Made by a program: the position numbers and the translations under genes
Source: Amaricoccus sp003258405
Lineage (GTDB): Bacteria > Pseudomonadota > Alphaproteobacteria > Rhodobacterales > Rhodobacteraceae
Direction: 5' to 3'
DNA length: 64,000 nucleotides
Assembly: GCF_043226085.1 (NCBI RefSeq)
Contig: NZ_CP171225.1
Coordinates: forward strand, 2,976,001 to 3,040,000
Shown: one piece after another, positions 44,876 to 54,088 of the stretch
How the letters are laid out: every line of letters begins with the position of its first letter
Numbering within the stretch: position 1 is the stretch's first letter
The notes under the pieces: generated by a model
What the model was told of the DNA's origin: nothing
Seen by the model: only the letters and a program-made list of their open reading frames with translations
Database searches by the model: none

Positions 44876-45910
44876 ATGACTGCCTCGCATTTCCGGTACC
44901 TGCAGCGCGGCACCGCGCTCACCCATCTGCCGCCGCTGCTGGCCGAACTTGGAACCCCCCTCGACGCCGTGCTGGACGGGGCGGGGATCGCTGCGGCCGA
45001 TCTGGTTCCCGACAGGTTCCTTCCCTATGCCGCCGTCCTGACCGTGCTGGACCGGGCGGCCGCGCTGAGCGGTCGGGAGGATCTGGGCATCCTGCTGGGG
45101 CGGCGCCAGAGCCTGACCTCGCTTGGCCCCGCGGGGGAGGTCATGCGCCATGCCTCGACGCTTGGCGAGGCGCTGAACGACTATGCCCTGCTGCAGATCT
45201 GGAACTGCACCGGCGCTGCTGTCTATACCTATCGCACGCGCGAGGAATTCGCCTGTGGCTACGGCATCTACGATCCGGCCGGAGTGGGCGCCATCCAGAT
45301 CCATGACACGGTGCTGGCGATCGGCTGCTTGCTGCTCTCGATCCTGACGGAACAGCGGGTGGAACCGGTCGAGCTATGGTCGATGCGGCCGGCCCCTGCC
45401 GACCCGGCGCCGCTGCGGACTCTGGCGCGATGCCCGGTGCGTTATGGTCAGGACCAGACCTGCATCTTCCTGCCGCCATCCGCCGCCGCCGTGCCGTTGC
45501 CTGATCGCGACCGCGGAAGACATGATGCGGCACTGGCGCAGATTGCACGGCGGGCGGCCTCGGCCCCCTGGGGCAAGGTGGCAATGGTGCGCCATGCCCT
45601 GCGCAGCGCCTTCATCAGCGGACGGACGGGCATGGACGACGTCGCCGCGCATCTGCACCTGCATCCGCGCAGCCTGCGCCGCGCGTTGACGCGCGAGGGA
45701 ACGAGCTTCACTGCCTTGCGTGACGAGGTGCGCTTCACCATCGCCCGCGAACTTCTCTCGCTGACCCCGCTTCTGATGCGCGATATCGCCCTGGCGCTGG
45801 ATTTTGCCGATACCAGTGCTTTCACACATGCCTTCCGCCGCTGGTCTGGCATGTCGCCGACCGACTGGCGATGTGGTCATGGCAAGGCCGCCCCAGGGGC
45901 GGCGGACTGA
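44876..45910 (+). CDS. AraC family transcriptional regulator (OruR/ArgR-like)
   Basis: A 344-residue regulator. The N-terminal arabinose-binding-like domain of the OruR type spans about residues 20-200 (RFLPYAAVLTVLDRAA, GEVMRHASTLGEALNDY). The C-terminal AraC domain has two helix-turn-helices, ending FADTSAFTHAFRRWSGMSPT near residues 305-325. It is divergent from the frameshifted secreted-protein gene and may regulate it. Inducer unknown. Confidence 0.82.
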   Translation: MTASHFRYLQRGTALTHLPPLLAELGTPLDAVLDGAGIAAADLVPDRFLPYAAVLTVLDRAAALSGREDLGILLGRRQSLTSLGPAGEVMRHASTLGEALNDYALLQIWNCTGAAVYTYRTREEFACGYGIYDPAGVGAIQIHDTVLAIGCLLLSILTEQRVEPVELWSMRPAPADPAPLRTLARCPVRYGQDQTCIFLPPSAAAVPLPDRDRGRHDAALAQIARRAASAPWGKVAMVRHALRSAFISGRTGMDDVAAHLHLHPRSLRRALTREGTSFTALRDEVRFTIARELLSLTPLLMRDIALALDFADTSAFTHAFRRWSGMSPTDWRCGHGKAAPGAAD

Positions 45911-46524
45911 AAGAGACCGGCGGACAAGAGTGTCAGCAAAACAAATCCCCGGGTCTTGACCCTGCGATACGCATCGTGACGAGCACGGATGCGATCCCTT
46001 CATGCCCGGGCCAATTGCCACGAATGGCGGAACGTTTATCCGAGGTCTTGCCCCGAATTCTTGCAGCAGTATCTGCCTTCGGCATGTCGGCGAGACCCGC
46101 CCGGCCTTGAGGCACGGGTCGCGCGGCCGACCGGGAGGGGTTGAGCGTGTTCAGTTTGTTGTGGTGCCGTGCAGTTTGCAGACCGAATGGAAACGGGACT
46201 GCCTTGAACCGAAGCCGCGCGCCGGGAGTATCGAGCGGGATCGCGCCCCTTTTACATAGCGCGGGCCATGCGGTTGACGCCGCAGGCGCCGGATGCGTGG
46301 CGATCCTGGACGGGAAGCAGGGGCCGAGGTTGACGCTGGCGCAAGAACTGAAGCCGCCTCCGGTGGAGTGGGTGACGCCATATGATAGCTTCAACTGACC
46401 GCCCCTGCCGCCCTTTCAGCCGAGGCGGCGACCGCTGCAACGCAAAGATGAAAGCGGTCTTCCGCGCCGTGTGCCGCGAGACAGCCGGATCTCGCCATGC
46501 AGGGGCCTATCGCACGGCTTCAGA
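45911..46524. other. 614-bp stretch without a recognisable gene
   Basis: Short overlapping frames on both strands give no family match and have no ribosome sites. It looks like decayed coding DNA between the AraC gene and a broken thioesterase. Confidence 0.45.
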
Positions 46525-46890
46525 TCGCCTGATGGTGCACGTTCAGGCTACCACCGCACCAGACGCGACCCACATTCGTTGGAAAGGACGCGAAGGTGGA
46601 GCTCGCTTCGGTCACGAGATGGCGCTCTTCGGCGTTGTGCTCGCGGCGCCAGGCCGCGACCCAGATCTGCATCGAAGTCTCGCCGGCCCGCTCCAGCTCG
46701 GCCTGGAGCGAAACCTCGTCGCCGACCTTGAGCGGGCAATGAAACGTCATGCCCTCCACGCTGATCGCGGCGTCGCGGCCGCGCGGTCCATCTGGCTCAT
46801 CAGCCAGCCGCCGAAGATGTCTCCGGCGGGGCTGGTGTCGGCCGGCATCGCGACGGTGCGGATGGCCGGCTGACGCTTCGGGCGTACGGG
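46525..46890 (-). pseudogene. Remnant of an acyl-CoA thioesterase (YciA/hotdog family)
   Basis: Two pieces of one protein are in different frames. Around 46780-46885, QPAIRTVAMPADTSPAGDIF and GGWLMSQMDRAA match the N-terminus of YciA-type thioesterases, including the nucleophile Asp in GDIFGGW. Around 46590-46760, VEGMTFHCPLKVGDEVSL and ERAGETSMQIWVAAWRRE match the second half. About 15 residues normally lying between them are missing, with a frame change near 46760-46790. It follows the lyase operon on the same strand and may once have been its last gene. Confidence 0.72.
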
Positions 46891-46891
46891 A

Positions 46892-49606
46892 TCAGACGAC
46901 GTGCGCGCATTGTGACGCTGGCGTACGGGTGTCCATGTTTCTTCCCCGGTTCAGGTGATCGTCGATTTCCGCCGCCGAGCCGATCATCCGGCCATAGAGG
47001 AACACCGTGAAGGCAGCCGTTTCCAGATCGCGATCCACGAGACGCCCTGACCGGTAGTCGTCCCACAAGAGCGCCAGCATCATCGCGGCGATCACTGCAT
47101 CGACATTCACGCAGAAGACATAGGGCGTGGCGCCGACCTCGTGCAGCTGCCGTACCAGTTCCCGATAGAAGGCGTGGAACACGTTGTAGCGGCCGCGGCT
47201 TTCCATGAACTCGGCGATAAAGACCTCGCGGGGGTCGTGGTTCACCGGCTTGCCCTTGAAGACCGGATGATGAACGCCGGGAAGTGCGCGGACCTCGGCG
47301 CCCTGTTCCTTGGCCTGCCGCTTGTCCTGCTTGTAGCGCAGCGCAAATTCGCGGGCCATGGCTGTCAGGTCCAGCCCGTGGTTGGGATCCGATGGATCGG
47401 TCAGCCCGCTGTCCCTGAACTGTTCGAGCAGGAATGCCATGCCCTCGAACCCGTTGCCGCCATGGCTGTAGCCGGTATGGGTCAGAAAGCCGACCATCGC
47501 CTTGTTGATCTGCACCCGGTCCGGAGTCTGCGGCCCGTCGGCGGCGACAGCGCCCTTGGCGCCCTGCGCCGAGATCGAGCCGGGACCGTTAGAGATCAGC
47601 AATCCGACCAGCACCTGCAACATCTCGGCCTCGGCCTTGGCCGGGCGCTTGCCGGTCATCGCCAGATAGCACAGATCGGCCATGGTCCATTGGTCAAAAC
47701 GCTCTTCGCGCGGGATGCCGCAAAGCGAACCATGTTGGTGATGCGGGCCGGGGATCGAGGCCCCGACCATCACGCCGTAGAGGCGCAAATACCAGGGCAG
47801 CGTGCGGGCGGTCAGCCGGGTGATCCGCTTGCGCATCAAGGGCCCCCAGGAAATGGTCAGGGCAATGGCCGCCAGAATGGCGTCGCGGTTCAGCCGTTCG
47901 CCGAAGCCCGACAGATATGTCAGAAAGACCGATGTGCCGCCGCGCGCCTGAACCGCCGCCAGCATGGCCTCGGGCCGGGGATCGTCGGCTTCGTCATCGG
48001 TCGCCAGGAACATCGCCCGGCTGTCATCATCCATCGTGACGCCGCTGGTATCGAAGGTTTCATCGCGGCCGTCCTTCAGCCCGGAATGGGCGAACAACTC
48101 GATCAGTATATCGGTGCAGGCCAGCGCCCGTTCGACCCGGCGAGGACCGACGATCGCGGCGGCCGCCGCCATGACGCTGTTGGGCGAATTGCCGGCCTCG
48201 CGCGCGGCATCGGCGGCGATCAGGATAGGATCGCCGACCAGATTGACCTCAGCGGCGACGGCCACGTCCAGCATCGCGCGGTCGTTCGGGCCTGCAATCT
48301 CGTGCACCAGCGGCAGCGCGAAGTTCGCCTCAAGCGGCAGAAGCGCCAGATCCAGGACGCTGTGGCCATGGACGCTGGTCACCCGTGACTTCGGATCCAT
48401 GATCGAGGCGCCGGACTTGTCCTTCATCGTTTGGCGCGCGACCACGGCGCCGATCTGGCTGTCCAGCGCCGCGATCTGTTTTGCATAGGGTTCGGGCGCC
48501 GTCACCGGGGCCAGCGCCAGATTGGCCGGCAGTTGCAAGCCCTGATCGTTGGCGATCCAGGTCTTCAACGCCAGATTGCCGCGCGGCGCGAAATCGGGCT
48601 GCGTGCCATTCAACGCCATCACGGCGGTCAGCGCCGCGGGAATATCGGCGATGTTGGTTACGACCGCACCTTTCTTCGACACATACTGTGGCGTCTCGGG
48701 CGTGAAGATGCCGCCGCTGCCAAAGGCGTCGATGAACCAGCCCTCCTTGTCCTCGGCCTTGTCGCCGGAACCGGCCATTGCGCCGGCATGGCCGACCGCG
48801 CGGGTCAGGCGCGATTTCCAGCGCCCGACCACGCAGGCCACGACCGGCTTCTGCCAGTCGATGTCGTGTTCGTAGTAACCGCCCGGCTCGGCATACAGGA
48901 CCGCCGCCGCCGAACGGTCGTCATTCTGGAAGGCATAGGCAAAGTCACGCGCGCCGTAGTTGATATAGACGTCCTTGCCGCTGGAGATCAGCGTCGTCGT
49001 GCCCCAGCCTTCGGTCGCCAGATACTGCGCGATGGTGGTGGTAAAGCCGCCCGAATTCGAGAAGATCGCGATGGATCCCCGGATCAGCGATTCCTCGGGG
49101 TGATCGCCGCCAAGCGCGCCGCCGATCCTGACCCGGTTCCAGCTGTCGGCAACGCCCAGGCAATTGCCACCGATGACGTCGATGCCGTTGGCCTGCGCCA
49201 TCGCCCGGACCTCGCGCGCATCGTGGATGGCGATCTTTTCGGTGATGATGACGATCTTTTCCAGATAGGGGTTCACGCGGATCAATTCGGCCACGCCGTC
49301 GCGCACGCCCGAGGGCGGCAGGTAGATGACGCCGGTGTTGAAGGCGTGCCCGGCCTTGAGCCCCTCGCGCACGTTGTTGAAGACCGGGATGTCGCCCGCG
49401 GCCGTCTTCAGAACCTGGCCGGCGCGCCCCGGTGATGTGCCGAAGACCACATTGCCACCGGAAAAGGCGTGGCTGGTCGGCGTCACCTGCCGGCTTTCGC
49501 CGCCCATGATGTTCAGCACGCAGACCCGGTCCTCGGGCGTGGCGATATCAGCCAGCGAGCGGAGACCCAGATAATAGGGGAATTCCTCGATGCCTTGACG
49601 ATACAT
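46892..49606 (-). CDS. ATP-citrate lyase-like subunit (CoA ligase alpha/citrate-synthase-like fusion)
   Basis: A 904-residue protein. The N-terminal CoA-binding and ligase domains (about 1-330) include the phosphohistidine motif VGHAGAM (His near 273). The C-terminal citrate-synthase-like part has PGVHHPVFKG, NVDAVIAAMM and YGRMIGSAAEIDDHLNRG, matching the lyase end of ATP-citrate lyase. A middle segment (about 380-600) resembles a second, partial citrate-synthase-like copy, making it about 300 residues longer than AclA of Chlorobium. By recall alignment, the TADHGPAVSG motif reads ISNGPGSISAQG, replacing His with Asn. ATG 49606 has GGAGG upstream. Confidence 0.75.
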   Translation of the reverse strand: MYRQGIEEFPYYLGLRSLADIATPEDRVCVLNIMGGESRQVTPTSHAFSGGNVVFGTSPGRAGQVLKTAAGDIPVFNNVREGLKAGHAFNTGVIYLPPSGVRDGVAELIRVNPYLEKIVIITEKIAIHDAREVRAMAQANGIDVIGGNCLGVADSWNRVRIGGALGGDHPEESLIRGSIAIFSNSGGFTTTIAQYLATEGWGTTTLISSGKDVYINYGARDFAYAFQNDDRSAAAVLYAEPGGYYEHDIDWQKPVVACVVGRWKSRLTRAVGHAGAMAGSGDKAEDKEGWFIDAFGSGGIFTPETPQYVSKKGAVVTNIADIPAALTAVMALNGTQPDFAPRGNLALKTWIANDQGLQLPANLALAPVTAPEPYAKQIAALDSQIGAVVARQTMKDKSGASIMDPKSRVTSVHGHSVLDLALLPLEANFALPLVHEIAGPNDRAMLDVAVAAEVNLVGDPILIAADAAREAGNSPNSVMAAAAAIVGPRRVERALACTDILIELFAHSGLKDGRDETFDTSGVTMDDDSRAMFLATDDEADDPRPEAMLAAVQARGGTSVFLTYLSGFGERLNRDAILAAIALTISWGPLMRKRITRLTARTLPWYLRLYGVMVGASIPGPHHQHGSLCGIPREERFDQWTMADLCYLAMTGKRPAKAEAEMLQVLVGLLISNGPGSISAQGAKGAVAADGPQTPDRVQINKAMVGFLTHTGYSHGGNGFEGMAFLLEQFRDSGLTDPSDPNHGLDLTAMAREFALRYKQDKRQAKEQGAEVRALPGVHHPVFKGKPVNHDPREVFIAEFMESRGRYNVFHAFYRELVRQLHEVGATPYVFCVNVDAVIAAMMLALLWDDYRSGRLVDRDLETAAFTVFLYGRMIGSAAEIDDHLNRGRNMDTRTPASQCAHVV

Positions 49607-49620
49607 ATCCTGTCCTCCGA

Positions 49621-50901
49621 TCACGCTGCGGTCCGAATGCCCATGGCATCCGCGATTTGCTGCCGTCCGCCCTCGCGCATCCATGCGTCAATCTTGCGGG
49701 CATAGCTCACGACTTCGGAAATCGCGCTGTCGAACCCGAAGAAGCGGTAGGGCACGCCGAGGCTGTCGAGCGTTTCCGCGAGATTGCCCATGCCGCGCAC
49801 GAGGTTCGGCCCGCCGCGGCCGACGACCACATACAAGGGCACCGGGCCATGGGTGGCGAAGTGCTCGCGGAGCGCATCGCCCATGCCGCGGAAGGTCTCA
49901 TGGATGTCGGTGTTGTTCGACTTGCCGCCGATGATGAAGAGCACGTTGGTCTGCTGCAGGAAATGCCGGTAGCAGATCGAGGCCACCGCCTTCATCTTCT
50001 CGTAGGGCGGGTTGCCGCCGAAATCGGACGAGATGATCGCCGCGTCGCCCAGCACCTCGGTCACGAGGCTGTTCGCACCGCCGCCGAAGGTCGGGGCGAG
50101 GATTGTGCCGCTTTCATTGATGACGAAGACATCCGACTGGCCCTGGTGGGTGCGGAGCTGGTTCACTTCCTGCTCGAAAGCCGAGATGTCCGAGGCGAAC
50201 AGGTGATTGGGCAGGCCAAGGCGGCTGACGCGCGGGTCGTCACGGTCAAACCCGCATTTGAAATCGCAGGCCACCGGGGTCAGACGGCCACCCTTGTCCA
50301 CGCGCATGCGGATCGGGTTCAGCTCGAGCGTGGTCATGCCGTAATGGTGCATCAGTTCCCACAGTTTCGGCAGGTGCTGCACCAGTGGCGAGATGATCTC
50401 GCGCGGGGCGCCTATGTCGCTGAGCGCATTGGCCACCACGAAGGCTTTCAGACCGGTCAGCGCATCGAAGGGCACGGTGGCCACATCGCCCTTGTCCAGT
50501 TCCTCGATATCAATGCCGCCGCGATGGGTCAGGGTCATTGTAGGGGCGCGATACCGGGTATCGTCGGTGACCGAGAAATAGACCTCGTGTTCGGCAGGCA
50601 CGCCGGCCTCGAATGTGACGCCGTTGGCCTTGGCATAGGCATTGCCGTGGCGGTGCTCGGCGAAATAGAGCCGTTCCTTCTCGGCCAGGGCGGTCTTCAG
50701 ATCGGTGGCCTTGCCAATCAGCCCGGCCTTGCCCTTCTTGCCAACCCCGCCGCGAAACAGGGGTTTGATGAAGATCAGCCCGTGGCGGTTGATCAGGCTC
50801 TGGATATCGTCTTCGCTGGCATCGGGGCCGAGGATTTCGGATGTCGGAAACCCGACATGATCCAATAGCTTGCTGCCATGCAGCATTCCGGTGAGTTGCA
50901 T
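49621..50901 (-). CDS. ATP-citrate lyase-like ATP-grasp/citrate-binding subunit
   Basis: A 426-residue protein. The N-terminal ATP-grasp domain (about 1-230) has IFIKPLFRGGVGKKGKAGL and TTLELNPIRM. The C-terminal domain matches the citrate-binding part of ATP-citrate lyase: IIGGKSNNTDIHETF and VVVGRGGPNLVRGMG align with the FTNVAATF and RRGGPN motifs, so the Asn, Thr and Arg that hold citrate appear kept. It pairs with the downstream ligase/lyase subunit (14-bp gap). The enzyme should activate a tricarboxylate with ATP and CoA. AAGGA precedes ATG 50901. Confidence 0.78.
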   Translation of the reverse strand: MQLTGMLHGSKLLDHVGFPTSEILGPDASEDDIQSLINRHGLIFIKPLFRGGVGKKGKAGLIGKATDLKTALAEKERLYFAEHRHGNAYAKANGVTFEAGVPAEHEVYFSVTDDTRYRAPTMTLTHRGGIDIEELDKGDVATVPFDALTGLKAFVVANALSDIGAPREIISPLVQHLPKLWELMHHYGMTTLELNPIRMRVDKGGRLTPVACDFKCGFDRDDPRVSRLGLPNHLFASDISAFEQEVNQLRTHQGQSDVFVINESGTILAPTFGGGANSLVTEVLGDAAIISSDFGGNPPYEKMKAVASICYRHFLQQTNVLFIIGGKSNNTDIHETFRGMGDALREHFATHGPVPLYVVVGRGGPNLVRGMGNLAETLDSLGVPYRFFGFDSAISEVVSYARKIDAWMREGGRQQIADAMGIRTAA

Positions 50902-50976
50902 GTTGATGTCCTTCGTCGGGGAATGGTGGTCCTGCGGTCGCGGATCAGGGCAACCGCAGGATGGTTTGACGTTTCG

Positions 50977-52923
50977 TCAGAACAGCATCTGGCCAAGCAA
51001 ACCTTCGGGCAGGCGCAGGGTCATGGCCCAGGTGATCAGGCCGATGAAGCCCACGGCCCCGGCGGTCATCGCAGCGGCAGTCAGCGGTCGGGCCTTGCCC
51101 GCCACGATCAGGAAGGTCGGGAAGAAGACGACCATCGCCGGGAAGAAGCCGATCAGCCAGATCAGCGCGACCAGTCCAGCGAAGACCGCCAGATATTTCT
51201 CGCGCCCCGAGGATTTCCCGGCGACCGTCAGGCTGGCGTCGTCATCATGGATTTCGGCGACACGCCCCGACCGGATCCGCAGGATCACAGCGAGAGACGC
51301 AATCAGCGCCAGGATGCCGATGGTCAGCGGGAAGATCATGGCCAGGAAGCTGAGCTGAGCGGCCTCGAACACGCAATACGCGGCAACCAGGAACAGCACG
51401 CCAGCAAAGGCGAGCTGGCGGCCACGGGTCTGCTGGTCGGCGGTGTCGCTTTCGCCCTCGCTGGAGATCTCGGCGCCGAAGCGCAAGCCGAGGAAGACCG
51501 ATACGACCGTGATCAGCGCGATGATGATGACGCCCGGACGCATAACCCAGGCCCAGTCGTAGAACTGCACTGCCTGATACAGGTAGTTCTCGGCCCCCGG
51601 CGCCAGCACAAAACCGATCAGCAGCGCAGGGCGTGGCCAGCCAAAGCGGCGCATGTAGATGCCCACCCCACCCATCAGGATCAGCGCGACCAGATCGGCC
51701 ATCGAGCGCGAGGCCTGGAAGGCCGCGAACATGGCGATCATCACCATGAAGGGCGCCAGATAGACGAAGGGAACCTGCGTCAGCCGCGCGACCGGGCGGG
51801 CCAGCATCACGCACATACCGGCACCGACGACATTGGCCAGCGCCAGCGACCAGATGATCGTGTAGGTCAGGTCCAGCTGCGTCTCGACCATGGTCACGCC
51901 GGGCTGGATGCCCAGCAGAACCATGCCGCCGAGAAAGACCGCCATCGAGCCTGAGCCGGGAACCCCGAAGAGCAGCGTCGGGATCAGCGCGCCGCCCTGG
52001 CAGGCGTTGTTGGCCGATTCAGGCGCGATCACGCCGCGCACGTCGCCCTTGCCGAACTGCGACTTGTCGCGGCTCGTCTGCACGACATGGCTGTAGGCGA
52101 TCCAGTCGACGACCGCGCCACCAAGGCCGGGCAACGCGCCGATGACGCACCCAAGGCTGGCGCAGCGGGCGACCAGCCAGGGATGGCGCAGCACATCGCG
52201 CACGCCCTTGCCCCAGCCACCACCAAGACCCGTGTTTTCGGAAATCGCGGTGCCGCGCTTCAGCAGATCGATCACCTCGGGGAGGGCGAAGAGGCCCATC
52301 GCGACGACGACCAGAGGCACACCGTCGTAAAGGTAGTCTATGCCAAGGGTCATGCGCGCCTCGCCCGTCGCGGGCGCGGTGCCGATCGAACCGATGACCA
52401 GGCCAATCCCGGCCGCGGCAATTCCCTTGGTCAGGCTGCGCCCCGAGAGGACTGCCACCATCGACAGGCCGAAGATGGTCAGCATGAACAATTCAGCCGA
52501 GGAAAAGGACAGAACCAGCGGTCGTGCCATCACGATGGCGAAGGACAGGACCACCGCACCGATCACCCCGCCCATCAGCGAACTGGTGAACGCCGCGGAC
52601 AGCGCCCGCGCCGCCTCGCCGCGCTTGGCCATGGGAAATCCGTCCAACACCGTCGCCTGACTGGCACTGGATCCGGGGATCCCCATCATGACCGAGGTGA
52701 AGGTGTCGCCCGTCGGAATGACCGCGACCATGCCGATCAGCATGCCAAGGGCCGAGGCCGTGTCCATTCCATAGAGAAACGGCAGCAGGATCGACATGCC
52801 GGCAATCCCGCCAAGGCCGGGCAGGATGCCGACGACCAGGCCGACGCACACGCCCAGGACGAGGAACAACAGATGCCCTCCGGACATGACCTGACCCAGC
52901 GCCGAAAGCGCGATATCAAACAT
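50977..52923 (-). CDS. TctA-TctB fusion, tripartite tricarboxylate transporter membrane protein
   Basis: A 648-residue membrane protein. Residues about 1-495 are TctA, with GVLPGLGG-like GILPGLGGIAGMSILLPF, IPGSSASQATVLDG and PGLGGAVVDWIAY repeats. Residues about 505-648 form a four-helix TctB-like unit. The family uses a periplasmic binding protein (TctC, encoded just upstream) to import citrate-like acids with a cation gradient. TctA and TctB are normally separate genes. GGGAGGA precedes the ATG. Confidence 0.88.
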   Translation of the reverse strand: MFDIALSALGQVMSGGHLLFLVLGVCVGLVVGILPGLGGIAGMSILLPFLYGMDTASALGMLIGMVAVIPTGDTFTSVMMGIPGSSASQATVLDGFPMAKRGEAARALSAAFTSSLMGGVIGAVVLSFAIVMARPLVLSFSSAELFMLTIFGLSMVAVLSGRSLTKGIAAAGIGLVIGSIGTAPATGEARMTLGIDYLYDGVPLVVVAMGLFALPEVIDLLKRGTAISENTGLGGGWGKGVRDVLRHPWLVARCASLGCVIGALPGLGGAVVDWIAYSHVVQTSRDKSQFGKGDVRGVIAPESANNACQGGALIPTLLFGVPGSGSMAVFLGGMVLLGIQPGVTMVETQLDLTYTIIWSLALANVVGAGMCVMLARPVARLTQVPFVYLAPFMVMIAMFAAFQASRSMADLVALILMGGVGIYMRRFGWPRPALLIGFVLAPGAENYLYQAVQFYDWAWVMRPGVIIIALITVVSVFLGLRFGAEISSEGESDTADQQTRGRQLAFAGVLFLVAAYCVFEAAQLSFLAMIFPLTIGILALIASLAVILRIRSGRVAEIHDDDASLTVAGKSSGREKYLAVFAGLVALIWLIGFFPAMVVFFPTFLIVAGKARPLTAAAMTAGAVGFIGLITWAMTLRLPEGLLGQMLF

Positions 52924-52976
52924 TTCGATTTCCTCCCAATTGTTTTGGGGCGGGGCCGCTGACCCCGCCCGTCAGG

Positions 52977-54062
52977 TCACATCTTCACGCCGTAATCTTC
53001 CGCCAGCCAGTTCGTCAGAAACTCGCGGATGGCCGGATCGACGGTCAGCGCCTCTTTCAGCGCCGCATCGGCTTCAGCGCCGACAAGCTGGTCGTAGTCG
53101 CCCAGCTCTTCGCCCGCGCGCTCGCGGAAATCGGGCGCCTCGACGATGGTCTTGGCCGCTTCGCCGTAGGCCGCGATGACCTCAGCCGGAGCGTCCTTGG
53201 GCAGTACGAGCATCTTTTGCAGCGAAAAGCCTGCCAGCATCAGCGCCTTCCAGGCCTCGAAAGCCTCGCCCTCGGGCTTGGCGCCGGTTGCCTGTTCGTA
53301 GAACTCGACAAAGGTCGGCATGTCGGGGAAGGACGGATCCCGGGCGACATTGCCTTCCGCATCCACCACCCCGAGCGAGAACAGGGGCACCGCCTTGCCG
53401 CCGTCGACCAGCGGCCGCACGCTGCTCATGAAGGCAGAGCTGGTCTGGAAGTCGATCCCCGCCTCGCCGCGTTCAAAGGCCAGACGGCCCGCGCCACGGC
53501 TTTCCATGCCGAAGACCGCCTTGATGTTCAGCCCCATCATCTTGAAGGCCAGCAGGACCGGCATTTCCAGCGCGGTTGCGCCCTGGCTCGCAAACCGGAT
53601 TTCCTCGGCGCGCAGCTTCTCGATATCCTGCGGGCCGGTAACCCCGTATTTCGGGTCGATATAGACGACGCCCCCGGTGGGCGAGGCCAGCACCGCGGTC
53701 CAATCCGCATAGTCGTAGCGCACGCGCGGGTCGCCAAGGATCGCAGGATATTGTGTCGAGGCTGAGGTGCCCAGGATCGACAGGCCGTCGTCGCTGGCGC
53801 GCATCGCAAACTGGTTCGCACCGGTGATCGAGCCACCGCCTGGCACGTTCAGGACGACGACCGTCGGATTGCCGGGCAGTGCCTCGGACAGTTGCGGGGC
53901 GAAGAAGCGCGCCCAGACGTCGGTGCCGCCGCCGACGCCGAAGGGAATGGTCCACTCGATGGTCTCGCCGGCAAAGTCCTGAGCCTGCAGGGACATCGGC
54001 ATGGCAAGGGCGACAGCGCCCAGCAGCATTGAACGAAGGCCGCGTTTATTCAAAAGTTTCAT
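52977..54062 (-). CDS. TctC-type tricarboxylate-binding periplasmic protein
   Basis: A 361-residue precursor with a signal peptide ending LQAQD near residue 28 and the TctC/Bug fold (ETIEWTIPFGVGGGTDVWAR, VVVLNVPGGGSITG). It delivers the substrate to the TctAB fusion. GGAGGAAACCCC precedes the ATG. It is the second gene of the prpF-like operon, 26 bp after the isomerase gene, so the ligand is probably a substrate of that isomerase or of the lyase. Confidence 0.9.
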   Translation of the reverse strand: MKLLNKRGLRSMLLGAVALAMPMSLQAQDFAGETIEWTIPFGVGGGTDVWARFFAPQLSEALPGNPTVVVLNVPGGGSITGANQFAMRASDDGLSILGTSASTQYPAILGDPRVRYDYADWTAVLASPTGGVVYIDPKYGVTGPQDIEKLRAEEIRFASQGATALEMPVLLAFKMMGLNIKAVFGMESRGAGRLAFERGEAGIDFQTSSAFMSSVRPLVDGGKAVPLFSLGVVDAEGNVARDPSFPDMPTFVEFYEQATGAKPEGEAFEAWKALMLAGFSLQKMLVLPKDAPAEVIAAYGEAAKTIVEAPDFRERAGEELGDYDQLVGAEADAALKEALTVDPAIREFLTNWLAEDYGVKM

Positions 54063-54088
54063 GGGGTTTCCTCCTCCTGAGTGATATT

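Noticed and set aside
46892..50901. Reductive TCA cycle ATP-citrate lyase
   Set aside because: No ferredoxin oxidoreductase or other reductive-cycle genes are nearby, and the operon contains importers and an isomerase, which point to catabolism.
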